This document shows positions 5,879 through 14,428 of a DNA stretch of 18,806 bases, in pieces. The notes under the pieces are model-generated. The model was not told where the DNA came from, searched no databases, and saw only the letters and a program-made list of their open reading frames with translations. This DNA is from Cellvibrionaceae bacterium (GTDB taxonomy: Bacteria; Pseudomonadota; Gammaproteobacteria; Pseudomonadales; Cellvibrionaceae), in contig JAGKXD010000080.1 in NCBI GenBank assembly GCA_021151525.1, positions 1 to 18,806 on the forward strand, read 5' to 3'. Made by a program: the position numbers and the translations under genes. Position 1 is the stretch's first letter. Every line of letters begins with the position of its first letter.

Positions 5879-7763
5879 AACTTCCTACGCAAAAGCGCCA
5901 GCGGAAAAACCGCAAGCGCCTAAACAACAAAACACATTGCCTCGTGGTCCTTTAAAAGTTGCACGTTGGCGTTTTTACTGTGTGATGGGGGTGATGGGGG
6001 TGTTGGTGCTTGTATTGATTGGTCATGTGGCCAGTTTGCAAGTTTTACCTAATGCCGATAAAGGTTTTGAATTTTTACAAGTGCAAGGCGAAGCACGTAC
6101 TTTGCGCAATGAAATTATTCCTGCGTATCGCGGCGTAATCACTGATCGCAATGGGGCACCGCTCGCAGTGAGCACTCCTGTTGCAACGCTTTGGGCAAAT
6201 CCAAAAGTGTTACTGCAATCGCCTCAGCGTTTTGCGGAATTGGCTCAAGCATTGGATATTAATAAAGCGGATATGGAGTCGCGTTTAACGCGTTACGCTG
6301 GTAAAGAGTTTATGTATTTGCAGCGTCAAATGGCTCCCGATGCGGCACAAAAAATTATGGATTTGGATATTCCCGGTGTGAATCTTCAAACGGAATATCA
6401 CCGCTATTACCCGGCGGGTGAAGTGGTTGCGCATCTTGTGGGTATGACGGATGTGGATGATCGCGGACAAGAAGGCATGGAAATGGCCTACGATGTTTGG
6501 TTGAGCGGCGAAAATGGAACCAAGCAAGTGCTCAAAGATTTAAAAGGGCGCACTGTAAAAGAATTGCAGCTAATTAAAGCGGCGCGTTCCGGTCAAAATT
6601 TAACGTTGAGTATTGATTTGCGTCTGCAATATCTTGCGCACCGCGAATTAAAAAAAGCGGTGGAAGATGCGGGCGGTATTGCGGGTTCTTTGGTGATTTT
6701 GGACGTAGAAACGGGCGAAGTTTTAGCTATTACCAATTACCCATCTTACAATCCAAATGACCGTGGGCAAGCGAAGGGATCGGCGATACGCAATCGCGCT
6801 ATTACTGATGTATATGAGCCTGGTTCAACAATGAAACCTTTGGCGGTTATGGCGGCCTTGGAATCAGGAAAAATTAAATCGACAGATGTAATTGATACAA
6901 ATCCCGGCCGTTTTCAGGTGGCTACTAAAACAATTACTGATGATGGGTTTAATTACGGTGTTATGGATCTGCCGATGGTGCTTGCTAAATCTAGCAACAT
7001 TGCTATGTCAAAAATTGCATTGCAGCTAGATGCAAATACCTTAACCAATATGTATAGCCGTTTAGGTATAGGTCATCAAACAGGAACTTATTTTCCCGGC
7101 GAATCCTCGGGTCGTGTACCCACTCTTAAAATTGGGCAATTGATTGAGCGTTGTAATGTGGCATTCGGCTATGCAATGAATCTTACTGTGTTGCAAGTTG
7201 TGCAAGCTTATTCTGTTATTGCTAATGGCGGTATAAAGCGTCCCATATCATTAACTAAAATAGATGCAGCGCCTGCCGGCGAAAAAGTTATTGATAAAAA
7301 ATATACCGACGATGTAAAAACCATGTTGTTGCGCGTGGTAAGTGCTGAAGGTACAGGTAAGCGCGCGCGTACAATTTCTTACACGGTTGCAGGTAAAACG
7401 GGAACTGCATTTAAATCTATAGCAGGGCACTACACCAACAAGCAAATTTCATCGTTCGTTGGAATGGCACCGGTTGAAAATCCGCGTATTGTTGCAATGG
7501 TTGTTATCGACGAGCCTCAAGGCGTAGGTACAGCTGCGAACGGTGGTATTGTTGCTGCGCCTGCGTTCTCAAAAGTGGCAGAAGATGCATTGCGTATGCT
7601 ACAAGTTCCGCCAGATGCAACACTTGAGCAAGTAGAAGAAGTTAAAGCCTTTGCTGCAAAATCTGCAAAACAAGCCGCCGATAAAGCCGCAAAAATAAAA
7701 GCTCAGCAAGATGCTGCCGCGCTTCCTGTAATTCAACAACAGGAGGCAATGCCAATACAATGA
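5871..7763 (+). CDS. ftsI: Septal peptidoglycan transpeptidase FtsI (PBP3)
   Basis: FtsI is the class B penicillin-binding protein that crosslinks septal peptidoglycan in partnership with FtsW. The 630-residue product (E. coli 588) has a Pro/Lys-rich cytoplasmic tail, a membrane anchor at about 35-55, and a pedestal domain with RGVITDRNG. The transpeptidase domain carries all three active-site motifs: STMK with the nucleophile at Ser319, SSN at 374-376, and KTG at 509-511. The C-terminus has an unusual tail of about 45 residues rich in Ala, Lys and Gln, from about 585 to the end, beyond the usual domain. The ATG lies inside the last codons of ftsL (8-base overlap), so translation is probably coupled. 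The stop overlaps the murE start by 4 bases (ATGA). Confidence 0.97.
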   Translation: MIRTSYAKAPAEKPQAPKQQNTLPRGPLKVARWRFYCVMGVMGVLVLVLIGHVASLQVLPNADKGFEFLQVQGEARTLRNEIIPAYRGVITDRNGAPLAVSTPVATLWANPKVLLQSPQRFAELAQALDINKADMESRLTRYAGKEFMYLQRQMAPDAAQKIMDLDIPGVNLQTEYHRYYPAGEVVAHLVGMTDVDDRGQEGMEMAYDVWLSGENGTKQVLKDLKGRTVKELQLIKAARSGQNLTLSIDLRLQYLAHRELKKAVEDAGGIAGSLVILDVETGEVLAITNYPSYNPNDRGQAKGSAIRNRAITDVYEPGSTMKPLAVMAALESGKIKSTDVIDTNPGRFQVATKTITDDGFNYGVMDLPMVLAKSSNIAMSKIALQLDANTLTNMYSRLGIGHQTGTYFPGESSGRVPTLKIGQLIERCNVAFGYAMNLTVLQVVQAYSVIANGGIKRPISLTKIDAAPAGEKVIDKKYTDDVKTMLLRVVSAEGTGKRARTISYTVAGKTGTAFKSIAGHYTNKQISSFVGMAPVENPRIVAMVVIDEPQGVGTAANGGIVAAPAFSKVAEDALRMLQVPPDATLEQVEEVKAFAAKSAKQAADKAAKIKAQQDAAALPVIQQQEAMPIQ

Positions 7764-9358
7764 TTTCTCCTGCTCCAAAAATCACACTGCAAAATTTATT
7801 ACCCAGTTTCGATTTGGGTAATGCCGCATCAATTGGTATCAGCGGTGTGAAATTAGATTCGCGCGAAATTCAGGCTGGCGATATTTTTGTTGCCTTAGTC
7901 GGTGCGAAGTTTGATGGACGTCAATTTATTTCTAAGGCAGTGGAGTTAGGCGCAGCAGGAGTTTTGGTTGAGGCCGATAAACAATGGCAGGCGATAAATT
8001 GGATTGGTGTTGTGCCTGTCATTGCTATTGAAAATTTAGCGCAACAGGTAAGCCAGATTGCAGGAAACTTTTACTCACACCCGAGCCATGATTGTCGATT
8101 AGTGGGCGTAACAGGTACTAACGGAAAAACAACCTGTACCTTATTGATTGCGCAGTTGGCTGCATTGTTGGTTAAGCAAGAAAAAAATACGGCGGGCGTT
8201 GTAGGCACCTTGGGGTTTGGTATCTTAGATGCAAATTCACTTGCGCCCTTTGATCAGCAAATCAGTGCTGTTCACTCAACCGGTTTAACTACTCCGGATC
8301 CAGTGAATTTACAAAAAATTCTTGCAGGTTTAGTCAAGCAGAAAGCAAAAACTGTTGCAATAGAAGTATCGTCGCATAGCTTGGTTTTGGGTCGTGTTGC
8401 TGCCTTGGAATTTAATACGGCGATTTTCACTAATCTTACTCAAGATCATTTGGATTTTCATGGTGATTTAGTCAGTTATGGCAAAGCAAAAGCAAAATTG
8501 TTAAGCCAAAATAATTTAAAGTATGCCGTTGTTAATGCAGACGATGCTTGGGCAAAAAGCTTGCTCAAGCAAATTCCACAAAATGTGTCCGCGCTGAGTT
8601 TTTCTATCAGTGATGAAACGGCAGATGTCTATTTATCAAATCTGCAATTAACCGCTAAGGGCGCAACTGCACAGCTGCATTCGCCTTGGGGTGTCGCTGA
8701 ATTAATTTCGCCTTTTATGGGAAAATTTAATTTGAGCAATTTGCTGGCAGTGGTTTCAGCGGAGTGTGTAGGTGGTGCAGATTTAAAAGCAGTATTGAGT
8801 TTGGTTCCGCAATTGCAAGCTGCTCCTGGTCGTATGCAGCCTGTGGAGTTGAATGACAGTAATCAGGATATTCAGGTAATTGTCGATTACGCACATACGC
8901 CAGATGCATTGGAAAATACTCTGCAAGCCATTCGCGAACATACTCAGGCACGCGTTTGGTCGGTATTTGGTTGTGGTGGAGATCGCGATAAAACCAAGCG
9001 TCCACTCATGGGGCGTATCGCAGAAAAATATAGTGACTATGTAATTATCACTAATGACAATCCTCGCAGTGAAGAACCATCTGCTATAGCGGCAGATATT
9101 ATTCGTGGTTTACACAATCCTAATGGCTGTTTAGTTATTGCAGATCGCGCACAAGCAATTGATTTTGCCATTCAACAAGCAAAATCTGGCGATTTAATTT
9201 TAATCGCGGGTAAGGGGCATGAGGACTACCAAATTTTCGCTGAACAAACTGTTTCGTTTAGCGATACCAAACAAGCGCGTTTTGCTTTGCAGCGTCGCAT
9301 AGTAAAACGCGATTCAGAAAATCTTAATGACAAAAATGCCGAACAGGGGGGCTTGTGA
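7760..9358 (+). CDS. murE: UDP-MurNAc-L-Ala-D-Glu:meso-diaminopimelate ligase MurE
   Basis: MurE is a cytoplasmic ATP-dependent ligase that adds the third stem-peptide residue to UDP-MurNAc-L-Ala-D-Glu. The 532-residue product (E. coli 495) has the N-terminal UDP-sugar binding domain (VKLDSREIQAGDIFVAL), the ATP loop GTNGKT at 119-124, and the family sequence YAHTPDALENTL near 375. It has DNPR at 433-436, the motif that marks specificity for meso-diaminopimelate rather than lysine, and GKGHEDYQ further on. A polar C-terminal tail of about 20 residues after the last ligase segment accounts for part of the extra length. The ATG overlaps the ftsI stop (ATGA). The AGGAGG at 7741-7746 is strong but 13 bases away, so coupling to ftsI translation probably helps initiation. 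Confidence 0.97.
   Translation: MISPAPKITLQNLLPSFDLGNAASIGISGVKLDSREIQAGDIFVALVGAKFDGRQFISKAVELGAAGVLVEADKQWQAINWIGVVPVIAIENLAQQVSQIAGNFYSHPSHDCRLVGVTGTNGKTTCTLLIAQLAALLVKQEKNTAGVVGTLGFGILDANSLAPFDQQISAVHSTGLTTPDPVNLQKILAGLVKQKAKTVAIEVSSHSLVLGRVAALEFNTAIFTNLTQDHLDFHGDLVSYGKAKAKLLSQNNLKYAVVNADDAWAKSLLKQIPQNVSALSFSISDETADVYLSNLQLTAKGATAQLHSPWGVAELISPFMGKFNLSNLLAVVSAECVGGADLKAVLSLVPQLQAAPGRMQPVELNDSNQDIQVIVDYAHTPDALENTLQAIREHTQARVWSVFGCGGDRDKTKRPLMGRIAEKYSDYVIITNDNPRSEEPSAIAADIIRGLHNPNGCLVIADRAQAIDFAIQQAKSGDLILIAGKGHEDYQIFAEQTVSFSDTKQARFALQRRIVKRDSENLNDKNAEQGGL
9345..9351 (+). promoter_or_regulatory. Ribosome binding site that favours the murF ATG at 9358
   Basis: The run AGGGGGG ends at 9351. 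It is 6 bases from the ATG at 9358, but only 3 bases from the alternative GTG at 9355. The better spacing and better codon make ATG the likely start, with a 1-base overlap with the murE stop (TGATG). Confidence 0.6.
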
Positions 9359-10737
9359 TGATTGCACCTCTTACATTAACTCAGGTTGCAGAATACTGCC
9401 GTATTTCATTGAATGCTGAAGTGCACAATGGTGATGCGGTGTTTTCGCGTGTTAATACAGATACGCGCACATTAGCGGCGGGTGATTTGTTTGTTGCTTT
9501 GCGTGGTGAAAATTTTGATGCACATAATTTTTTGCAGCAAGCGGCTGAAAAAGGTGTGTGTGGTTTTGTAGTAGAAAAATTTGATTCTAGCATCAGTTTG
9601 CCACAGCTAGTGGTGAAAGACTCCTTGCTGGCGTTGGGGCAAATTGCAGCTATGAATCGCGATGCATTTCATAAGCCTGTTCTTGCTATTACAGGCAGCA
9701 GCGGTAAAACCACAGTTAAAACCATGCTTGCTGATATCTTGCGCGAATGCGGAAATGTTCACGCGACCAAAGGCAATTTGAATAATCACATTGGTGTTCC
9801 TTTAACGTTATTGCAATTAGACGCCAATCACGATTATGCCGTTGTTGAAATGGGAGCGAGTGCAATAGGTGAAATTGCGTACTTGTGTTCTCTCGCTAGG
9901 CCGCAAGTCACCATGATTAACAATGTAATGCCTGCGCACATTGCTGGCTTCGGCTCTATTGAAGGCGTGGCTCAAGCAAAAGGTGAAATTTATAAAAGTT
10001 TAACTGCTGAACATACAGCGGTTATTAATGTTGACGATAAATTCTCTGCGCAGTGGCTGGCAAATGCGAATGCAAAAGTAATTCGTGTATCCCTGCATGA
10101 TTCATCGGCAGATTGTTATGCGGAGAATATTCAATTCGCAGCAGCATCAGTTGCATTTGATTTAATGCTTAATGATAAAAAAATTGCAGTCAACATTAAT
10201 GCACTTGGTGAGCACAGTGTACGCAATGCACTTATGGCCGCAGCTATGGCTTATGTAGTTGGTGCAAGCTTAAGCAATATTCAGCAAGGCTTGGCAAATT
10301 TCGCACCAGTTGGTGGTCGCATGAGTCGCCACACTGGCGTTAATCAATCGTTAGTGATTGATGATAGTTACAACGCTAACCCTGGTTCGGTGCGTGTTGC
10401 TATAGATGTTTTGGCCGCATCAACGGGCAAACGAATTTTCGTGTTAGGTGATTTAGCAGAATTGGGCGATGACGAAAAAAATCTGCATGCACAATTAGGC
10501 GAATACGCACGTCAAAAAAATATCGATCATTTTTATACCTTGGGCAAATTGACTAAGCACGCTAGTGATGCTTACGGCTCGCAGCAGGGCGCACATCATT
10601 TTATTGAACGAGATCTTTTAATCGACGCATTAAAAGCTCTTGCAACACCTGACACTACAATTTTAATCAAAGGCTCTCGCAGCGCCAAAATGGATTTGGT
10701 GGTGAAAGCACTTTGTTCAAACGGAGACAACCACTAA
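9358..10737 (+). CDS. murF: UDP-MurNAc-tripeptide:D-Ala-D-Ala ligase MurF
   Basis: MurF is the cytoplasmic ATP-dependent ligase that completes the UDP-MurNAc pentapeptide by adding D-Ala-D-Ala made by Ddl. The product has 459 residues (E. coli 452). The N-terminal domain contains VNTDTRTLAAGDLFVALRGENFDAH-type sequence; the ATP loop is GSSGKT at 113-118. The Mur ligase core follows with NNHIGVPLTLL and EMGA, and then DDSYNANPGSVR, characteristic of MurF, in the third domain. GDLAELGD comes near residue 365. I chose ATG 9358; a GTG at 9355 would add one residue. The stop overlaps the mraY start by 1 base (TAATG). Confidence 0.96.
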   Translation: MIAPLTLTQVAEYCRISLNAEVHNGDAVFSRVNTDTRTLAAGDLFVALRGENFDAHNFLQQAAEKGVCGFVVEKFDSSISLPQLVVKDSLLALGQIAAMNRDAFHKPVLAITGSSGKTTVKTMLADILRECGNVHATKGNLNNHIGVPLTLLQLDANHDYAVVEMGASAIGEIAYLCSLARPQVTMINNVMPAHIAGFGSIEGVAQAKGEIYKSLTAEHTAVINVDDKFSAQWLANANAKVIRVSLHDSSADCYAENIQFAAASVAFDLMLNDKKIAVNINALGEHSVRNALMAAAMAYVVGASLSNIQQGLANFAPVGGRMSRHTGVNQSLVIDDSYNANPGSVRVAIDVLAASTGKRIFVLGDLAELGDDEKNLHAQLGEYARQKNIDHFYTLGKLTKHASDAYGSQQGAHHFIERDLLIDALKALATPDTTILIKGSRSAKMDLVVKALCSNGDNH

Positions 10738-11819
10738 TGCTATTTTGGCTTGCAGAACAATTAAAAGAACATGTGCACGGGTTTGCCGTTTTTCAATATT
10801 TAACCTTGCGTGCAATTTTAGGTGTGTTAACGGCGCTGGGTATTTCCTTGCTGCTTGGCCCCTGGTTTATTCGTCGTTTGAGCGAATTAAAAATAGGTCA
10901 GGCTGTTCGTAACGATGGTCCACAAAGTCACTTAAGTAAATCAGGCACGCCAACCATGGGTGGCGCTTTAATTTTGGTAGCCATTTTTGCGAGCACTTTG
11001 CTTTGGTCTGATTTAAGTAATCGTTATGTGTGGGTGGTTATGATCGTCACTGCCATTTTTGGTGCGGTGGGTTGGGTGGATGATTATCGTAAGGTCGCAA
11101 AAAAAGATTCGCGTGGATTGCCTGCACGGTGGAAATATTTTTGGCAATCTATCGCTGGTTTTGGTGCGGCAATATTCCTTTATCACGCTGCAAGTACTCC
11201 AGCAGAAACGCAATTGTTTATTCCCTTCTTTAAAAACGTCGCTCTCGATATGGGTGTGTTTTACGTTGTATTTTCTTATTTTGTGATTGTTGGCACCAGC
11301 AATGCTGTGAACTTAACCGATGGTTTGGATGGTTTGGCAATTATGCCCTGCGTAATGGTTGCGGGTGCTTTGGCCTTAATTGCATACCTTTCGGGAAATT
11401 TGAAATTTTCTGATTACCTCCACATTGCTTACATCCCAGGTGCAGGTGAGTTAGTTGTTTTTTGTTGCGCAATGGTTGGTGCGGGTCTTGGGTTCCTTTG
11501 GTTCAACACATATCCCGCGACTGTATTTATGGGTGATGTAGGTGCCCTTGCTTTGGGTGCCGCATTAGGTGTTATCGCCGTTATTGTTCGCCATGAAATT
11601 GTGCTTTTTATTATGGGTGGCATTTTCGTATTGGAAACCGTTTCGGTCATTCTTCAGGTTGCATCTTTCAAGCTAACAGGAAAACGCATTTTCCGTATGG
11701 CACCTATTCATCATCACTTCGAATTAAAAGGTTGGCCCGAACCGCGCGTGATTGTGCGCTTTTGGATTATTACCTTGATGTTGGTGTTGATTGGTTTGGC
11801 AACCTTAAAAATTCGTTAA
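10737..11819 (+). CDS. mraY: Phospho-MurNAc-pentapeptide transferase MraY
   Basis: MraY is the polytopic inner-membrane enzyme that transfers phospho-MurNAc-pentapeptide to undecaprenyl phosphate, making lipid I. With the start at ATG 10737, GGAGA is about 10 bases upstream. The protein then has 360 residues, the same as E. coli, and the catalytic aspartates fall at the familiar positions: Asp115 and Asp116 in DDYRK and Asp267 in FMGDVG. An upstream TTG at 10713 would add eight residues with no match to the family and is not preferred. Also visible are TPTMGGALI near the N-terminal third, NAVNLTDGLDGLA, and the His-rich loop PIHHHFELKGW (His at 325-327). About ten hydrophobic segments are present. 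It overlaps murF by 1 base, and the gap to murD is 21 bases. Confidence 0.97.
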   Translation: MLFWLAEQLKEHVHGFAVFQYLTLRAILGVLTALGISLLLGPWFIRRLSELKIGQAVRNDGPQSHLSKSGTPTMGGALILVAIFASTLLWSDLSNRYVWVVMIVTAIFGAVGWVDDYRKVAKKDSRGLPARWKYFWQSIAGFGAAIFLYHAASTPAETQLFIPFFKNVALDMGVFYVVFSYFVIVGTSNAVNLTDGLDGLAIMPCVMVAGALALIAYLSGNLKFSDYLHIAYIPGAGELVVFCCAMVGAGLGFLWFNTYPATVFMGDVGALALGAALGVIAVIVRHEIVLFIMGGIFVLETVSVILQVASFKLTGKRIFRMAPIHHHFELKGWPEPRVIVRFWIITLMLVLIGLATLKIR

Positions 11820-11840
11820 TTATTTATTGAGATTTTTGCT

Positions 11841-13202
11841 GTGACACAAATGATCGCTACAAGCCGCATTAAAGCCGTTATCGGAACTGGTATTACCGGT
11901 TTATCGGTAGCGCGCTTTCTTATGCAACAACAACAAGCATTTGTGTTACTCGACACTCGCTCGTCACCGCCAAATCTTGAAAAAATTAAAGCAGAATTCC
12001 CTGGCATACAATTAGAGTTGGGCGAGCTTGATGCAGAAACTTTATTAGGCTGCGAAGAAATAATTGTGAGCCCTGGAATTTCCATCGAAACGCCAGCAAT
12101 TGCAGCTGCAAAATCTGCAGGTATTCCTGTTGTAGGCGATATCGAATTATTTGTTCGCTACGCGAAGGCTCCAATCGTTGCCATTACTGGCTCGAATGCA
12201 AAAAGTACTGTAACAACTCTGGTTGGTGAAATGGCTGCCAAAGCGGGAATTAAAGTTGCTGTTGGTGGCAACTTGGGAACTCCTGCGCTTGAACTGTTGG
12301 CTGATGATATAGAGCTTTATGTTATGGAACTTTCTAGTTTTCAGTTGGAAACCGTAACTAAGTTGAACGCCAAAGTCGCTACTATTTTAAATATCAGTGC
12401 GGATCATTTAGATCGCTATGCAGATATGCGTGCTTATATTCTTGCCAAGTTGCGCGTTTATTTTGGTGCGGAAAATATTGTTGTAAATCGCAATGATGTT
12501 CTTACGCACCCTCCTTTTGCAGCTGGCGCAAAGGCGATTTATTTTGGTGGTAAAGCAGATTTCGGTAGTTTCGGTTTGATAGAAGAAGATGCAAAAGTCT
12601 TTCTTGCTAAAAACCTAAAACCGCTACTGCTTGCTAGCGAACTTAAAATCAGCGGTAAGCATAATGTAGATAACGCGTTGGCAGCTTTGGCTTTAGGTGA
12701 TGCCGCTGGAATTCCCATGGATGCAATGATTGCAACCTTAAAAGAGTTTCGCGGATTGCATCATCGCTGTGAATATGTTGCCACTAAAAGTGGCGTGGAT
12801 TTTTATAACGATTCCAAAGGTACAAATATTGGTGCAACCGTAGCTGCTATAGCAGGTTTGGCTCGCGCACCTTCAAAATTAATTGTTATCGCTGGTGGTG
12901 AAGGCAAAGGGCAAGATTTTACAGAGTTAAAACCTGTGCTGGCGGTAAACACATGCAGCTTGATTTTAATTGGGCGCGATGCACCAGTCATTGCTGATGC
13001 GGTAAAAGATTTTGTTGCAATTGAGTTCGCCACCTCTTTGCAAGACGCTATTAATAAATCATTTGCCCAAGCCAACCATGGTGATGCGGTATTGTTATCA
13101 CCCGCTTGTGCAAGTTTCGATATGTTTAAAAATTACGAAGATCGCGGCGAGCAATTTTGTGCTGCGGTATTGGCTCTGCAAGAAAAGGAGTCAACCCACT
13201 AA
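11841..13202 (+). CDS. murD: UDP-MurNAc-L-Ala:D-glutamate ligase MurD
   Basis: MurD is the cytoplasmic ATP-dependent ligase that adds D-glutamate as the second stem residue. The 453-residue product (E. coli 438) has the N-terminal UDP-binding loop GTGITGLSVARFL and the ATP loop GSNAKST at 117-123. The segment ELYVMELSSFQLETV, characteristic of MurD, lies near 155-169, and NDSKGTN and LLSPACASFDMFKNYEDRG follow in the C-terminal domain. The P-loop has Ala120 where E. coli MurD has Gly; I recall the same form in Pseudomonas MurD. The GTG at 11841 has a weak TGAGA site about 9 bases upstream; an in-frame ATG at 11850 is the alternative. The stop overlaps the ftsW start. Confidence 0.96.
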   Translation: MTQMIATSRIKAVIGTGITGLSVARFLMQQQQAFVLLDTRSSPPNLEKIKAEFPGIQLELGELDAETLLGCEEIIVSPGISIETPAIAAAKSAGIPVVGDIELFVRYAKAPIVAITGSNAKSTVTTLVGEMAAKAGIKVAVGGNLGTPALELLADDIELYVMELSSFQLETVTKLNAKVATILNISADHLDRYADMRAYILAKLRVYFGAENIVVNRNDVLTHPPFAAGAKAIYFGGKADFGSFGLIEEDAKVFLAKNLKPLLLASELKISGKHNVDNALAALALGDAAGIPMDAMIATLKEFRGLHHRCEYVATKSGVDFYNDSKGTNIGATVAAIAGLARAPSKLIVIAGGEGKGQDFTELKPVLAVNTCSLILIGRDAPVIADAVKDFVAIEFATSLQDAINKSFAQANHGDAVLLSPACASFDMFKNYEDRGEQFCAAVLALQEKESTH

Positions 13203-14428
13203 TGATAACCGCATCCAATACTATGTCATCTTATCAGGGTTCTAATTTAACTCTGGGGCAGCGTATTGACTGGACACTTTTGTGCCTGTGGTTTGTATTG
13301 TTGTCGGTTGGTTTGGTAATGGTGTCTTCTGCATCCATTTCATTTTCTGCTGCGTCAGTTTTTACTCACAATGACGGTTGGTATTTTGCAAAACGTCATG
13401 GCATCTATGTAGTTATGGGTTTGATGTTGGCTTCATTTGTAGTCGCAATCCCAATTAGCTTGTGGGAGAAACACGCGGCCAACTTTTTAATATTGACTTT
13501 GTTCTTATTAGTCGTTGTGTTGATTCCGGGAATTGGCCATCGCGTAAACGGTAGTCGCCGTTGGTTAAATCTTGGATTTATCATGGTGCAAGCATCTGAA
13601 ATTGCCAAGGTATGCGCCATCATATTTTTTGCCAGTTTCTTTTCGCGTCGCTATCACGAATTACATTTTGGTTGGCAGGGCTTTTTAAAGCCTTTGATGT
13701 TGCTAGGTGTATTTGTATTTCTCTTATTGTTAGAGCCAGATTTTGGTAGTTCTGTTGTATTAACCGTGACAGTTATCTCCATGATGTTTATTGCCGGTGT
13801 TCGTATTTGGCATTTTATGTTGCTGATTATTATTGCGGCGAGCGGCATGGCCTCTGTAGCTATTTTTTCGCCTTACCGTATGCAGCGTTTGGTCACTTAT
13901 TTGGATCCTTGGGCTGACCCCTTAAATGGCGGTTATCAATTAACACAATCATTAATTGGTTTTGGTCGTGGTGAGTGGGCTGGATTAGGGCTGGGTAATA
14001 GCTTGCAGAAATTGTTCTTTTTGCCTGAGGCGCATACGGATTTTATCTTTGCCATTATTGCGGAAGAGTTTGGTTTACTCGGTGCCATTGTAATGGTGGG
14101 CTTATTTGCTGCTTTGGTAGTGCGCATTATTTTGGTGGCAAAAAATAATTTGGCGAGAGGAAAAATTTTCGCTGCGCTTGCTACTTTTGGTGTAGCGATT
14201 TTGTTTAGCTTTCAAGTGTTCGTCAATATTGGAGTGTCGTCAGGTTTGTTGCCCACCAAAGGATTGACCTTGCCCTTTATTAGTTATGGCGGTAGTAGTT
14301 TGTTAATTTGTTGTGCGCTTATGGCGTTTGTTTTACGCGCCCAATGGGAAGTGGCTGGCTTAAATGGTGCTGAAGCGCTTGCTCCACAGAAGGCGGAAAC
14401 ATCTAAACGTAAAGCGGTGGTTCTGTAA
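13202..14428 (+). CDS. ftsW: Septal peptidoglycan glycosyltransferase FtsW (SEDS family)
   Basis: FtsW is the polytopic membrane enzyme that polymerises lipid II at the septum together with FtsI. The ATG at 13202 (TAATG overlap with murD) has AAGGAG at 13185-13190 and gives 408 residues (E. coli 414). An upstream TTG at 13157 inside murD would add 15 unrelated residues, and a second in-frame ATG at 13223 is possible. SEDS signatures are present: GSRRWLNLGFIMVQASEIAK near 118-137, EPDFGSS at 178-184, and LPEAHTDFIFAIIAEEFG with the conserved Asp280. NIGVSSGLLPTKGLTLPFISYGGSS follows near 345-369. About ten membrane segments are visible. The stop overlaps the murG start by 1 base. Confidence 0.96.
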   Translation: MITASNTMSSYQGSNLTLGQRIDWTLLCLWFVLLSVGLVMVSSASISFSAASVFTHNDGWYFAKRHGIYVVMGLMLASFVVAIPISLWEKHAANFLILTLFLLVVVLIPGIGHRVNGSRRWLNLGFIMVQASEIAKVCAIIFFASFFSRRYHELHFGWQGFLKPLMLLGVFVFLLLLEPDFGSSVVLTVTVISMMFIAGVRIWHFMLLIIIAASGMASVAIFSPYRMQRLVTYLDPWADPLNGGYQLTQSLIGFGRGEWAGLGLGNSLQKLFFLPEAHTDFIFAIIAEEFGLLGAIVMVGLFAALVVRIILVAKNNLARGKIFAALATFGVAILFSFQVFVNIGVSSGLLPTKGLTLPFISYGGSSLLICCALMAFVLRAQWEVAGLNGAEALAPQKAETSKRKAVVL

